Shown here in pieces: positions 44,876-54,773 of a stretch of DNA of 64,000 bases. Origin of the DNA: Pradoshia sp. D12 (GTDB lineage: Bacteria > Bacillota > Bacilli > Bacillales > Pradoshiaceae); NCBI RefSeq assembly GCF_008935075.1, contig NZ_CP044545.1, forward strand, positions 173,501 through 237,500, written 5' to 3'. Each line of letters begins with the position of its first letter. Position 1 is the stretch's first letter. The notes under the pieces are model-generated. The model searched no databases, had not been told where the DNA came from, and saw nothing but the letters and a program-made list of their open reading frames with translations. The position numbers and the translations under genes were made by a program.

Positions 44876-45018
44876 TATAATGTAGCCTGGCTGTATAAAT
44901 GAGAAATGTAAGAATCAGCGCATTAGATTTTCTCGATGGGTTGATTTACGAACATCATTTCCGGCTTATTACTATTGATAGGGTTATGCATACTCAATTA
45001 AACGGCAGAGGAATGCTG

Positions 45019-45044
45019 TACAGCCGATTATTTAATTGGCTGTA
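45019..45044 (+). terminator. terminator between ddl and murF
   Basis: 11-bp stem with one G-T pair (45019-45029/45034-45044), then TCTGTTTTTTTT. It may end or reduce read-through into murF. Confidence 0.75.
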
Positions 45045-45087
45045 TCTGTTTTTTTTCAGGGATGATAAAGGGTAATGGAGGATTAAT

Positions 45088-46455
45088 ATGATCAAACGTA
45101 CATTGGCTGAAATTGCAGCTATGGTAGATGGCAGCATAAATGAAGGTTTCAAAGATATACTTGTTTCAGGAGTAACAAATGATACAAGAAAAATCGAGGA
45201 AGGCAATCTATTTGTTCCTTTGCAGGGTGAAAATAGCAATGGACATAATCATGTAGAGACAGCATTCGCTCAGGGAGCAGCTGCTTCATTTTGGGAATCA
45301 GATGCACCGAATCCTCCTGAAAACAGAGCACTGATTTTTGTTAAGGATAGTTTAAAGGCATTACAGCAGTTATCTAAAGCGTATTTACATGAGTTGGATA
45401 CGAAAGTAATCGGGATTACTGGCAGTAATGGGAAAACGACTACTAAAGATATGACTGCCTCAATCATGAAAACAAAATATCGGGTACATAAAACAAGTGG
45501 GAATTATAACAACCACATTGGATTGCCGCTTACGATTCTGTCTGCTCCGGAAGATACAGAAATCCTGATTCTAGAAATGGGAATGAGCAGCAGTGGGGAG
45601 ATTTCACTCCTTTCACAGATTGGGCAACCTGATGTAGCGATTATTACTAATATTGGTGAGGCGCATTTACTTGACCTTGGTTCTCGTGAAGGAATTGCAG
45701 ACGCCAAAATGGAAATTGTCGAGGGTTTAAAGAAGGATGGAACACTCATTTTTAATGGGGATGAACCTCTTCTGTTAAGCAGGGTATCCAAGCATGCATA
45801 TAAACAGATTACATTCGGCAGCAGCATGACAAATGACTATTATCCTGTTCAAAGCAAAGCAGGAGAGAATGAAATGGAATTTACAATTGATGTAGATGGT
45901 CATCATCCTTTCGTATTGCCGCTCTTAGGCAATCATAATGTGCTGAATGCATTGGCGGCGATAGCTGCTGGCAGAACGATGGGAGTCTCCTGGGAACAAA
46001 TCACAACAGGCCTTGCTGAAGTAAAACTATCTAATATGCGGATGGAAGTATCCTTTGGAGCGAGAGGCGAAAAAATCATAAACGATGCTTATAATGCCAG
46101 CCCGACTTCAGTTAAAGCAGCTATTGAATTAGTGAAAGGGATGAAAGGTACGGGCAAGAAGATTCTTGTACTAGGCGATATGCTTGAATTGGGACCAGAG
46201 GAAGAGATGTATCACTTCAAAATGGGTGAATTAATCACAGAGGAGATTGATTATGTCTTTACGTATGGTAAATTGGCTGAAAAGATTGCCGAAGGTGCTG
46301 CAGAAAATTTGAATAAAGAACGCATTTATCATTTCAGTGATAAGGATCAATTATCATTGAAGTTAAAAGAAGTCATTGATGAACATTCTATTGTGTTGGT
46401 CAAAGCTTCGAGAGGGATGAGACTTGAAGAAGTCGTTCGTAGCCTTCAAGACTAA
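45088..46455 (+). CDS. murF: UDP-MurNAc-tripeptide–D-Ala-D-Ala ligase MurF
   Basis: A 455-residue Mur ligase: N-terminal substrate domain (VSGVTNDTRKIEEGNLFVPLQGENSNGH), ATP-binding IGITGSNGKTTTKDM, the carbamyl-lysine/metal region GEAHLLDLGSREGIADAKMEI and C-terminal NDAYNASPTSVKAAI. It adds D-Ala-D-Ala, the product of the preceding ddl, to the cell-wall precursor. Confidence 0.97.
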   Translation: MIKRTLAEIAAMVDGSINEGFKDILVSGVTNDTRKIEEGNLFVPLQGENSNGHNHVETAFAQGAAASFWESDAPNPPENRALIFVKDSLKALQQLSKAYLHELDTKVIGITGSNGKTTTKDMTASIMKTKYRVHKTSGNYNNHIGLPLTILSAPEDTEILILEMGMSSSGEISLLSQIGQPDVAIITNIGEAHLLDLGSREGIADAKMEIVEGLKKDGTLIFNGDEPLLLSRVSKHAYKQITFGSSMTNDYYPVQSKAGENEMEFTIDVDGHHPFVLPLLGNHNVLNALAAIAAGRTMGVSWEQITTGLAEVKLSNMRMEVSFGARGEKIINDAYNASPTSVKAAIELVKGMKGTGKKILVLGDMLELGPEEEMYHFKMGELITEEIDYVFTYGKLAEKIAEGAAENLNKERIYHFSDKDQLSLKLKEVIDEHSIVLVKASRGMRLEEVVRSLQD

Positions 46456-46479
46456 ACCTTAAAGATATACTATCCCACG

Positions 46480-46510
46480 ATGTCATTCATTCTTTAAGGA
46501 TGAATGACAT
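46480..46510 (+). terminator. terminator of murF
   Basis: 11-bp perfect stem ATGTCATTCAT with its complement (46480-46490/46500-46510), then TTTT. Confidence 0.88.
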
Positions 46511-46634
46511 TTTTAAAAATTTCATACATATCTGCATGATTTGAATGAAATCTGGGTAATATATAACTGTATGTAAATAGAGGTTATTTATTAGTTAATT
46601 GGCGTTTTTATGCTGCACACTAAACTAGGTTAGT

Positions 46635-46652
46635 TAATCAATCGATTGATTA
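46635..46652. promoter_or_regulatory. 18-bp perfect palindrome, related to site at 15152
   Basis: TAATCAATCGATTGATTA. The same core (AATCGATTGATTA) occurs upstream of the lipoprotein–permease operon, suggesting a shared regulator. Confidence 0.45.
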
Positions 46653-47070
46653 GTAGGTAAATGTAATATTTTATTTAATTTTGATACCAAGATCCGATTG
46701 CTTTGTATAAATCGAGTCCTGGCATAAATCATCTATGTGTACTACAAACAAAATTCTGTAAATATGTTTATAAACCTCTATTTTATTTAAAACAAATCGT
46801 GACTATAACGGCTTATCGTGTACAAGATTAGTGTGCAGCGCCTATTCTTCACCCATCAACGGCTTTAAAAAGGGAGAATACAGTTCTTAAATTAGCTAAT
46901 TTAGAACCACAAAGGTATCTGTTAATAGCTTGAAGATTTGAAGCAGGACAAATAGCATAATAGAATATTGCAAGTGCGATTATTTGCAATCCCGGTCTGT
47001 TTTTGTTAACATAAGTTAAATACATGCGTTTCATGAAAATTTTCCAAATGAATTGGACTTATGAACTCAT

Positions 47071-47101
47071 GCTGCCGGGATACTGACGGCCGCTTTTTTT
47101 T
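47071..47101 (+). terminator. attenuator-like terminator upstream of cshA
   Basis: Stem GCTGCCG/CGGCCGC with one mismatch (47071-47077/47087-47093) followed by eight T residues. No gene ends before it, so it probably acts on the cshA leader. Confidence 0.55.
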
Positions 47102-47220
47102 GTGAGATCGAACCCTGTGCAACAGGCATGATTAAATTGACCGTAATCCTGTTTTACAGGAATGAAAAATATATTGAAGCAATTGTTAAAATAACACCTA
47201 TCTTGGGGGTAGAAAAATTA

Positions 47221-48714
47221 ATGACATTATTTAGTGAATTAGGAATTAGCAGCGACACATTAAGAGCAGTAGAAGGCATGGGGTTTGAAGAAGCAACTCC
47301 AATCCAATCTGAAACGATTCCACTTGCATTGCAGGGTGGGGATTTAATCGGACAAGCTCAAACAGGTACTGGTAAAACTGCTGCGTTTGGAATTCCGATG
47401 ATTGAAAAAATCGATGTAAAAAGAGACGAAATTCAGGGATTAATCATTGCACCGACACGTGAACTTGCTATTCAGGTTTCTGAAGAGCTTTACAAAATCG
47501 GAGCAGGCAACCGTTCCCGCGTTCTGGCAGTATATGGCGGTCAGGATATAACTCGTCAAATCCGTGCGTTAAAAAAACGTCCGCATATCATCGTGGGTAC
47601 ACCAGGCAGACTGTTGGATCATATTAACAGAAAAACAATTCGTTTGAACAATGTTCATACTGTAGTTCTTGATGAAGCAGATGAAATGTTGAACATGGGA
47701 TTCATTGAAGATATTGAATCTATTCTATCTTCTGTTCCAGATAATCACCAAACTCTATTGTTCTCTGCAACTATGCCTGATCCAATTCGTCGTATAGCCG
47801 AAAGATTCATGCATGAACCAAAAACAGTTCGTGTAAAAGCGAGAGAAATGACTGTACCGGCAATCAGCCAATATTATGTACGTGTTCCGGAAAGAGAAAA
47901 ATTCGATGCATTAACTCGTCTAATTGATATCCATACGCCGGAATTAGCTATTATATTTGGCCGTACTAAACGTCGTGTTGATGAATTAGCAGAAGCATTA
48001 ACAGTACGTGGTTATACAGCTGAAGGAATCCATGGTGATTTGACACAAGCACGTCGTATGTCAGTCTTACGCAAGTTTAAAGAGGGAGCAGTCGATATAT
48101 TGGTAGCTACGGATGTGGCTGCACGTGGTCTTGATATTTCCGGTGTTACTCATGTTTATAACTTTGATATTCCTCAGGATCCTGAAAGTTATGTTCACCG
48201 TATTGGACGTACAGGAAGAGCGGGTAAAGAAGGTATGGCAGTTACATTCGTAACTCCACGTGAAATGTCTTATCTTGAAGTGGTTGAACGCACCACTAAA
48301 AAGAAAATGGAGCGTATAAAAGCTCCAACTGTTACAGATGCGCTTGAAGGACAGCAAAGAACTGTAAAAGAAAAATTGTACAATGTTGTTTCTTCTGAGG
48401 ACTTAACGGCATATCTTCCGTTGGCTAAAGAAATGATAGAAGATCATACTGCAGAGGAATTAGTTGCTGCAGCATTGAAATTGTTCATTAGAGAGCCGGA
48501 TGAAAAGCCTGTAACCATCTCAGAAGAGAGACCACTTCCATTCCGCAAAGATGGCTATAAAGGCGGAAAAGGTGGCGGAAGCAAACGTCCATATAACAGA
48601 GGCGGAGACAGAGATAGCCGTGGTGGCGGAGACAGAAGACGCAGCAGCAGCACCAATCAAGGTGGACGCAGAAAGTCTTACTCAAACTCTAAACCAAAAA
48701 ACACAAGTAAATAA
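47221..48714 (+). CDS. cshA: DEAD-box ATP-dependent RNA helicase CshA
   Basis: About 497 residues. Helicase core with Q-motif [14 protein letters not shown], Walker [52 protein letters not shown] and [10 protein letters not shown], then the CshA-type RNA-binding region and a Gly/Arg/Ser-rich tail ([23 protein letters not shown]). It unwinds RNA in the degradosome and in ribosome assembly at low temperature. ATG at 47221 begins the family-typical [10 protein letters not shown]; the longer in-frame start at 47128 lies just after the leader terminator. Confidence 0.96.
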   Translation: MTLFSELGISSDTLRAVEGMGFEEATPIQSETIPLALQGGDLIGQAQTGTGKTAAFGIPMIEKIDVKRDEIQGLIIAPTRELAIQVSEELYKIGAGNRSRVLAVYGGQDITRQIRALKKRPHIIVGTPGRLLDHINRKTIRLNNVHTVVLDEADEMLNMGFIEDIESILSSVPDNHQTLLFSATMPDPIRRIAERFMHEPKTVRVKAREMTVPAISQYYVRVPEREKFDALTRLIDIHTPELAIIFGRTKRRVDELAEALTVRGYTAEGIHGDLTQARRMSVLRKFKEGAVDILVATDVAARGLDISGVTHVYNFDIPQDPESYVHRIGRTGRAGKEGMAVTFVTPREMSYLEVVERTTKKKMERIKAPTVTDALEGQQRTVKEKLYNVVSSEDLTAYLPLAKEMIEDHTAEELVAAALKLFIREPDEKPVTISEERPLPFRKDGYKGGKGGGSKRPYNRGGDRDSRGGGDRRRSSSTNQGGRRKSYSNSKPKNTSK

Positions 48715-48723
48715 GATTTAAAT

Positions 48724-48756
48724 AAAGGCCAATCCTACACATTAGGATTGGCCTTT
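48724..48756 (+). terminator. terminator of cshA
   Basis: 14-bp stem AAAGGCCAATCCTA with its complement, 5-nt loop, T-run. Confidence 0.93.
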
Positions 48757-48811
48757 TTGTAATGAATTACCTTCCATTGTTCATAATAAGCATAGGAGGT
48801 GAGTAAATCTT

Positions 48812-49798
48812 ATGACTATTATTCGCTTAGGTTATGTAGCTATGAGTATGGAATTGAAAAATGCATCCCCCTCAAAAACAATGACATATGCGCAATTCAG
48901 CAAGCTGGCAAATAGAGAAGCCGCTATAAAAAGACTGGAGAAAATTGCAAAAACCAATCTTAAAAACTGCCTTCGTTTATTAATTCATAATGAAGTAAAT
49001 GGTATCCAATTCTTTCGATTTTCCTCAAAATTAATACCACTTGCCAACCATCCGGATTTAGAAGATTGGAACTATATGGCCGGTATAAAAGAGGAAACAA
49101 GTGCGATTAAAGAATATCTAAAAAAGCATTCTCATATGAGAATTGATTTTCATCCGGATCACTTCGTTGTTTTAAATAGTGAAGATAAGAATATCTTGAA
49201 AACATCAATTAAGACATTAAGGATGCATTTTCGATTACTAAAAGTTTTTGGATTATCGCCAAAACATCGTTGTGTATTACATATTGGTGGTTTATATCAA
49301 GATAAGGAACAAGCTCTTGAACAATTTATTCATAATTGGGGATATGTGCCTGTGGATATTCAGGAAATGATTATATTGGAAAATGATGATACGCTATTTG
49401 GCATACAGGATACCCTTTACCTATGTGAAAAACTATCCATTCCAATGGTATTTGATTTACACCATCATAAACAAAACTGTCAGGGAGATTGGAAAGATCA
49501 CTGGCCAAGGATTGTGCAAACCTGGAGTAATTCAAGCTTGCCTGTTAAAGTCCATCTTTCATCCCCGAAGAATGAAAAAAATAAAAAAGCACATGCTGAT
49601 CATGTGCAAAAAGAAGAAATGATGGAATTAGTGCAGGGGAATAATAATTTGACAAGCCAAGTTGATTGTATGCTGGAGGCTAAGCATAAAGATTTTGCTG
49701 TTTTCAAGTTGATTGAGCAATTAAAATTGCTAGATGGCTTTAAAATAATGGATGGTGCTATATTTTCGTATGAGCCTGTGACAAATGAAAGTCGATAA
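48812..49798 (+). CDS. uvsE: UV DNA damage endonuclease UvsE
   Basis: A 328-residue TIM-barrel UVDE enzyme: IRLGYVAMSMEL at the start, NLKNCLRLLIHNEVNGIQFFRFSSKLIPLANHP, RIDFHPDHFVVLNS, CVLHIGGLYQDKEQALEQF, IILENDD and VFDLHHHKQN, giving the His/Glu/Asp metal cluster. It nicks 5' to pyrimidine dimers in a light-independent repair route. AGGAGGTGA precedes the ATG. Its last 41 bp overlap the convergent AimR-like gene. Confidence 0.93.
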   Translation: MTIIRLGYVAMSMELKNASPSKTMTYAQFSKLANREAAIKRLEKIAKTNLKNCLRLLIHNEVNGIQFFRFSSKLIPLANHPDLEDWNYMAGIKEETSAIKEYLKKHSHMRIDFHPDHFVVLNSEDKNILKTSIKTLRMHFRLLKVFGLSPKHRCVLHIGGLYQDKEQALEQFIHNWGYVPVDIQEMIILENDDTLFGIQDTLYLCEKLSIPMVFDLHHHKQNCQGDWKDHWPRIVQTWSNSSLPVKVHLSSPKNEKNKKAHADHVQKEEMMELVQGNNNLTSQVDCMLEAKHKDFAVFKLIEQLKLLDGFKIMDGAIFSYEPVTNESR

Positions 49799-50897
49799 GC
49801 TTGGCATAATAGTAATTACGGCTATGTATGAAAAGGTTCTGTGCCTCTCGTAATTCATGAGGACCTTTACCAATAGCTAAATAAAAGTGTTCAAAAAGGG
49901 TGAGTGATCCTTTTTCTGTTTGCAAAGTCTCTAATATCTTGCTTCCTAGATGTGTTTGGCCAGTTACCATATAACGATAGGCTTTTTCAGATGGGGATGT
50001 CGGTTGTATATCCAATTCTCTGCGCCATAAGCTCCTGAATATATCCAAAGAACAATTAAGTGAAGCCTCCAAATAAGGTCTGCGTTGCATATGGACATTT
50101 TTCAGCAGAGCTAATCCCTTCGTAACCCATTCTTTTGCTATAGGGAAGCTATCGAACATATAAGAATGAGCTATGATGTGAGACAGGCTGATTTCCAGAG
50201 TAGGGAATTGTTGCAATAAATCTTTATTGTTAAAGTATTGTTGGCAGGCGTTTCGAACGTTCTCTGGATTTGTGCTGCTGCATAACATAGAGACTAAATA
50301 CATTTCTCCAAGCTGTATTTTAAAGATAGACAGCAAATCCTCCTCTTTACATAGTAAAAGCATGGGTTCGACAGCCTTTATTAATTTATTGAGTGGCTCT
50401 TGCAATCTTAACTGACTAATCCCATACATATGTGAAATGATAGAAGCAATATTAATTTCTAAACAGCTTGAAGACAGATTAAATGCTTGATCAATAAGCT
50501 CTGAGTTATCGATCTGAGCCTCTGCCTGAGCAATATAAATAGAAAATACATTTCTTAATTCATTATTTTCTGGGTTGGAGGAATCTTCGAGTATTAATGT
50601 TTTAATCCAATCCATGCATCCTAAACGGAATAAATATTCCAGGACAAAGAGTTTCTGAACTACTCCAGATGTACATTTGCAGTAATATGATTTTACAATT
50701 TTGAAGGCTTCCTTTTCATTTGTTAGTGATACAGAAGCCATTGCCTGCATGACATAGATTGGATGATACTGTTCATATGTATGAATAGAGAAGGTGTCAG
50801 ATAAATTCATCCATTCAGGGATAGAAAATGTAAGGCATTCTTGGCCATTTCCTTTTATGGGTTGAGGAATCAAAAATTCACTGAATGATAAATCCAT
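49758..50897 (-). CDS. AimR-family (RRNPP-type) receptor-like protein, orphan
   Basis: A 379-residue all-helical protein. Its layout follows phage arbitrium receptor AimR: EAFKIVKSYYCKCTSGVVQKLFVLEYLF aligns with the AimR MKDYCLNL-KTKAARSALEYA region, and the C-terminal SLDIFRSLWRRELDIQP … YRYMVTGQTHLGSKILETL … HFYLAIGKG … NYYYAKLIDFHL aligns with the AimR TPR end. The N-terminus before this is about 20 residues shorter than in AimR and no clear helix-turn-helix is seen. No prophage, AimX or AimP-like gene is adjacent. Role unknown. Confidence 0.65.
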   Translation of the reverse strand: MDLSFSEFLIPQPIKGNGQECLTFSIPEWMNLSDTFSIHTYEQYHPIYVMQAMASVSLTNEKEAFKIVKSYYCKCTSGVVQKLFVLEYLFRLGCMDWIKTLILEDSSNPENNELRNVFSIYIAQAEAQIDNSELIDQAFNLSSSCLEINIASIISHMYGISQLRLQEPLNKLIKAVEPMLLLCKEEDLLSIFKIQLGEMYLVSMLCSSTNPENVRNACQQYFNNKDLLQQFPTLEISLSHIIAHSYMFDSFPIAKEWVTKGLALLKNVHMQRRPYLEASLNCSLDIFRSLWRRELDIQPTSPSEKAYRYMVTGQTHLGSKILETLQTEKGSLTLFEHFYLAIGKGPHELREAQNLFIHSRNYYYAKLIDFHLSQAHTKI

Positions 50898-50979
50898 AGC
50901 TTCTACCTTCTCTCTCTAATTTAAAGATGCTATTTCTATTATAGTTAATTTTTCCTAGAGAGGAAATAGATTCATCTAA

Positions 50980-51567
50980 TTATCGATTAACTAAAAATAG
51001 ACGGGAGAGTGCAAAGCCCATTATAAGGCCGCCAATATGCCCTGTGATATTAATGGATGATTGGAAAAAAGACATGACTACCCCGATAATAATTAAAGCT
51101 AGTATAACCTGTGAATTTTGCTGCGAAATTAAATCTTTTCTAAAAAAGATGATATAGGCAAAACATCCAAATAGCCCATAAATGGAACCGCTGGCTCCCA
51201 CATGAGCATACATTAAAGGTTCTGCAAAGAATGTAAGAACATTTGCAAGGGTACCGGACAGTATAAAAAGGAGACTGAATCTAAATGTACCTAATATATT
51301 TTCCAGTCCAGGACCAATAATAATTAAGGAGAAACTATTGAATAATAGATGGGAAAAGCCAATGTGAAGAAAGATTGGTGTGACCAATCTCCAATATTCA
51401 CCCTCTGCAATGAATAAGTTAACTCCGCTTAATAAGGTGTAAAGATCTCTTCCAAGAGAGATTGGTAAAGAAGTGATAATAAAAAGAACTATACACACAG
51501 CTGTTAAAAGACTGACTCCCGGGTAAAAACGGATAAATTGCCCGAAACTTTCGGTACGAGTGAACAA
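50980..51567 (-). CDS. rhomboid family intramembrane serine protease (YdcA-like)
   Basis: A 195-residue six-helix membrane protein with the rhomboid catalytic dyad: Ser127 in GASGSIYG and His177 in GHIGG, plus the HIGFSHLLFNSFSL motif that carries conserved His/Asn. It cleaves membrane segments; targets unknown. B. subtilis YdcA holds the same place before acpS. It is divergent from acpS. Confidence 0.92.
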   Translation of the reverse strand: MFTRTESFGQFIRFYPGVSLLTAVCIVLFIITSLPISLGRDLYTLLSGVNLFIAEGEYWRLVTPIFLHIGFSHLLFNSFSLIIIGPGLENILGTFRFSLLFILSGTLANVLTFFAEPLMYAHVGASGSIYGLFGCFAYIIFFRKDLISQQNSQVILALIIIGVVMSFFQSSINITGHIGGLIMGFALSRLFLVNR

Positions 51568-51663
51568 AAGACATCATCCTAACATAATAAGATTTGGTAA
51601 ATCATTTATAATGAGGTAATGTTTAAACTAAAATAGCTATATAAATTGTGAGGGTGTGAACCA

Positions 51664-52017
51664 ATGATTGTTGGAATTGGTATCGATATTATTGAACTTG
51701 AGAGAGTGAGAGATATTCTTAAACGGCAGCCGAAATTTGTTGATCGTATACTAACTGAAGATGAAAAGGAATACTATCTGTCACTTGGTGAAAATCGAAA
51801 AATCGAGTGGCTTGCCGGACGATTTTCTGCTAAAGAGGCATTTTCAAAAGCAAATGGTACAGGTATCGGCGGTAAACTATCGTTCCATGATATTAGCATT
51901 ATTCCTGACAAGAATGGTAAACCGATTATCAAACATCCTTTAGAGGTAAAGGCACACTTAAGTATTACCCATACTAAACAATATGCGGCTGCCCAGGTTC
52001 TACTTGAAAAACGATAA
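51664..52017 (+). CDS. acpS: holo-[acyl-carrier-protein] synthase
   Basis: A 117-residue trimeric phosphopantetheinyl transferase moving 4'-phosphopantetheine from CoA to ACP. Metal ligands are Asp8 (GIGIDIIELERV) and Glu58 (AGRFSAKEAFSKA). The C-terminal HLSITHTKQYAAAQVLLE block is typical. Confidence 0.96.
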   Translation: MIVGIGIDIIELERVRDILKRQPKFVDRILTEDEKEYYLSLGENRKIEWLAGRFSAKEAFSKANGTGIGGKLSFHDISIIPDKNGKPIIKHPLEVKAHLSITHTKQYAAAQVLLEKR

Positions 52018-52321
52018 AAATAAATTGTTTGTCCCCCGCAAGCACATATTCAGAAGGATTGTCTCATATATTCAATTAACGAATTGGAGAGACAAGGCCT
52101 TGTTTTGGACATTTACTACCCATATGTATTTAAGATAAAACACTCTTTGCGGGCTTTCAACAGCGTTATTGAATTAACATAAGAATAGCAGAAATAAAGA
52201 ATGTTTTGAAAGGATGTATCTTAAAAATGTACTGGAATGTAAATGAACAAACCGGATCGGGCTTTCCTCTCCCTTTTACTTACTACTGTTAAAAGGGGAT
52301 GAGATCTTGAGGAGGTTAATG
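52018..52321 (+). other. intergenic region with long stem-loop
   Basis: About 300 bp between acpS and the lipoprotein gene. It contains a nested stem-loop at 52059-52095: TTGTCTC/GAGACAA outside and CAATT/AATTG inside, not followed by a clean T-run. No other feature seen. Confidence 0.4.
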
Positions 52322-53317
52322 ATGCTGACGCTGACATTGGGATTTATGTTGGTCTTAGCAGGCTGCGGGGAAAAATCGCAAACTGAAGTTGTGGATGCGT
52401 TAACGGAAAAGATGAATGAATTAAAGGGATACAAAGCAGATGCGAAAATGACTTTAAAAATGGGTACAGAACCACAAGTATATGATGTGGAAGTATGGTA
52501 TCAATCTCCATCAAATTACCGGGTAAACTTGAAAAATGCTCAAAAGGATCAAAGTCAAATCATCCTGCGGAATGAAGAAGGGGTATTTGTATTAACTCCA
52601 GCGCTTAATAAAAGTTTTAAGTTTCAAAGTGAGTGGCCAAAAAACAGCTCGCAGGCCTATCTGTATGAGTCTTTAATTACAGATGTAACTGTTGATAAGG
52701 ATGCAACCTTTAAGGCAACAGATGATAGTTATGTGTTTGAGACAAAAACAAGATATCAGAACAATAAGATGCTTCCATTGCAGGTCGTGAAATTTGACCG
52801 CAAAACACTAGAGCCTGTAAGTGTAGATGTAATGGATTCTGATCGTAATGCATTAGTTCAGGTTGAATTTGAAAAAACGAAGTTCAATCCGAATTACAGT
52901 AATAGTGATTTTGATGTGAAAAAGAATATGACAGGAGCGCAATTGGAAGTGCCGGTAATGTCTTCTGAAGAAGATATTGATTTTGAAGCTCAATATCCAA
53001 CAGCCGAGATACAGGGTGTGGAGCCTGCAGGAGAGAAAATGATCAAAACAGAGGAAGGAAAACGAGCCGTTCTGACATTTGCGGGTGATGAAAAACAATA
53101 CACGTTAATTGAAACTAAATCAAAGATTGTCAAAGAAGCTGCGGTCACCATAGCAGAAGGTGAGCCGGTTGATTTAGGATTCACAATTGGCAATATGACA
53201 GAAAACTCAATATCCTGGTCTTATGAAGGGATAGATTTCATGCTCGCTGCAAAAAATCTCACATCAGACGAGATGATCATGGTTGCGAAATCAGTGCAGG
53301 AAACTGCAGAAAAATAG
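52322..53317 (+). CDS. ydcC: LolA-like lipoprotein YdcC
   Basis: About 331 residues. Lipoprotein signal with lipobox VLAGC, then a domain like the periplasmic outer-membrane lipoprotein carrier LolA (VDALTEKMNELKGYKADAKMTLKMG … VEVWYQSPSNYRVNLKN, FDRKTLEPVSVDVMD) and a C-terminal region with a DUF4367-like fold. It sits between acpS and alr as in B. subtilis, where it is tied to sporulation. AGGAGG is six bases before ATG 52322. Function in a monoderm is unknown. Confidence 0.88.
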   Translation: MLTLTLGFMLVLAGCGEKSQTEVVDALTEKMNELKGYKADAKMTLKMGTEPQVYDVEVWYQSPSNYRVNLKNAQKDQSQIILRNEEGVFVLTPALNKSFKFQSEWPKNSSQAYLYESLITDVTVDKDATFKATDDSYVFETKTRYQNNKMLPLQVVKFDRKTLEPVSVDVMDSDRNALVQVEFEKTKFNPNYSNSDFDVKKNMTGAQLEVPVMSSEEDIDFEAQYPTAEIQGVEPAGEKMIKTEEGKRAVLTFAGDEKQYTLIETKSKIVKEAAVTIAEGEPVDLGFTIGNMTENSISWSYEGIDFMLAAKNLTSDEMIMVAKSVQETAEK

Positions 53318-53440
53318 AAGTGGATGGACCTGTTAATAAAGGCAGGTCTATTTCTTTTTAGTTTCTGAGGAATGAATTGACTATCCTTTCATTAAGGGGA
53401 ATAATCAAATTATAATCATCTAAAGGTAGGTAAACCTCTT

Positions 53441-54613
53441 ATGAAAAATAGTCAATTATCCTATAGAGATACATGGGCAGAAATCAATTTAGATCATATA
53501 AAGCATAACGTTGAACAGATTAGGCATCTGTTGCCTCAAACTACTGACATCATGGCGGTTGTAAAGGCAAATGCATATGGACATGGAGATCGGCAAGTGG
53601 CTGAAGTGGCATTAGGTGCCGGAGCAACCAGTTTGGCCGTAGCTTTCTTGGATGAGGCGATCAGGCTTCGTCAGGCAGGTATAAAAGTGCCGATCTTAGT
53701 ACTAGGTTCCACTAGGGCGGAAGACTCCAAGGTAGCCGTGCAGTACAATATCTCTTTAAATGTACATGACATTGATTGGATAGGGAAAGCTATAGCATAT
53801 TTACAGGAAGAAAATATACAGCAACCGCTAAATATACACATAAAAATTGATACAGGCATGGGCAGACTTGGGATAAGGAATATACAAGAGATGAAAGAAA
53901 TAGAATATATGCTTAAGAATCAAGATTATATTCATCTTGAAGGTATATTCACTCATTTTTCCAGTGCAGATGAGCTGGACTTGGACAAAACTCAAAACCA
54001 ATTGTTGAAATTCAAGGAGATTCTTGATAATATGGAATACTTGCCGCCTTACATTCATACTAGTAATAGTGCGGCAGCTATGAGATATCCTGATGCCTAT
54101 TTCAATACAGTAAGGCTTGGTATTTCCATGTATGGCTTAAGTCCATCACCGGAAATATCAAAAGACCTCCCAGTAACGTTGAAGCCTGCCTTATCTCTTT
54201 ATACAAAGATAAAGCAAATCAAGAAGATTTCAATGGGTGATACAGTTGGGTACGGTGCAACGTATACAGCGAGTGAGCCTGAATGGATAGCCACTTTGCC
54301 TATTGGATATGCGGATGGATGGATCAGAAAACTATCTGGGCAATCTGTACTGGTTAAAGGACATAGAGCACCTATTGTCGGACGCATTTGTATGGATCAG
54401 TGCATGGTTAAATTAGATCAGTCTGTTCCTGAGGATACAGTGGTTACTCTTATCGGGAACGATGGTGATGAGACAATTACAGTTGATGAGATCGCCGAGA
54501 AATTAGAAACGATTAATTACGAGGTTATTTGTCAACTATCAAGCAGAGTCCCTCGAGTGTATAAGCAGGATGGTTTAATTGTTGAAACTGTAAATCAGTT
54601 ATTTCATTATTAA
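53441..54613 (+). CDS. alr: alanine racemase
   Basis: A 390-residue PLP enzyme making D-alanine for peptidoglycan. Lys42 in VVKANAYGHGD binds PLP; the second catalytic residue is Tyr in DTVGYGATYTA (~270); CMDQCMVKL and the C-terminal SSRVPRVY are family marks. It provides the substrate of Ddl encoded about 10 kb upstream. Confidence 0.97.
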   Translation: MKNSQLSYRDTWAEINLDHIKHNVEQIRHLLPQTTDIMAVVKANAYGHGDRQVAEVALGAGATSLAVAFLDEAIRLRQAGIKVPILVLGSTRAEDSKVAVQYNISLNVHDIDWIGKAIAYLQEENIQQPLNIHIKIDTGMGRLGIRNIQEMKEIEYMLKNQDYIHLEGIFTHFSSADELDLDKTQNQLLKFKEILDNMEYLPPYIHTSNSAAAMRYPDAYFNTVRLGISMYGLSPSPEISKDLPVTLKPALSLYTKIKQIKKISMGDTVGYGATYTASEPEWIATLPIGYADGWIRKLSGQSVLVKGHRAPIVGRICMDQCMVKLDQSVPEDTVVTLIGNDGDETITVDEIAEKLETINYEVICQLSSRVPRVYKQDGLIVETVNQLFHY

Positions 54614-54773
54614 TTATTTAACACATATGTGCATGAATAATGAATAAAGGACAACTATTTAGCCTCATAATAAGAAAGAAATGTACTAGACACCTTTGCA
54701 TGCAGAAGTAATAATGGTAAGATATAATAGTAAAGAACTATGTGGTTTGTAGTGATGGTGGAGGTGTTTGCCT

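Larger units (their letters stand above)
46511..47220 (+). other. long region upstream of cshA with palindrome and attenuator-like hairpin
   Basis: About 710 bp without a supported gene. It holds the 18-bp palindrome at 46635-46652 and, at 47071-47101, a hairpin followed by eight T residues only 120 bp before cshA. This suggests a long cshA leader with premature termination. A 61-codon minus-strand frame at 46849-47034 lacks a ribosome site. Confidence 0.5.

Noticed and set aside
46849-47034. 61-codon minus-strand frame in the murF–cshA gap
   Set aside because: No ribosome site, no recognised homologue, and it lies in what looks like the cshA leader.
47128-47220. Longer N-terminus for CshA from ATG 47128
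   Set aside because: The extra 31 residues are not found in CshA proteins and start just after the leader terminator; ATG 47221 gives the family N-terminus.
53377-53402. Sigma-B promoter before alr (GGGAAT at 53397)
   Set aside because: The -10 fits but the upstream box is TTGACT rather than GTTT, so it is not a sigma-B pair.
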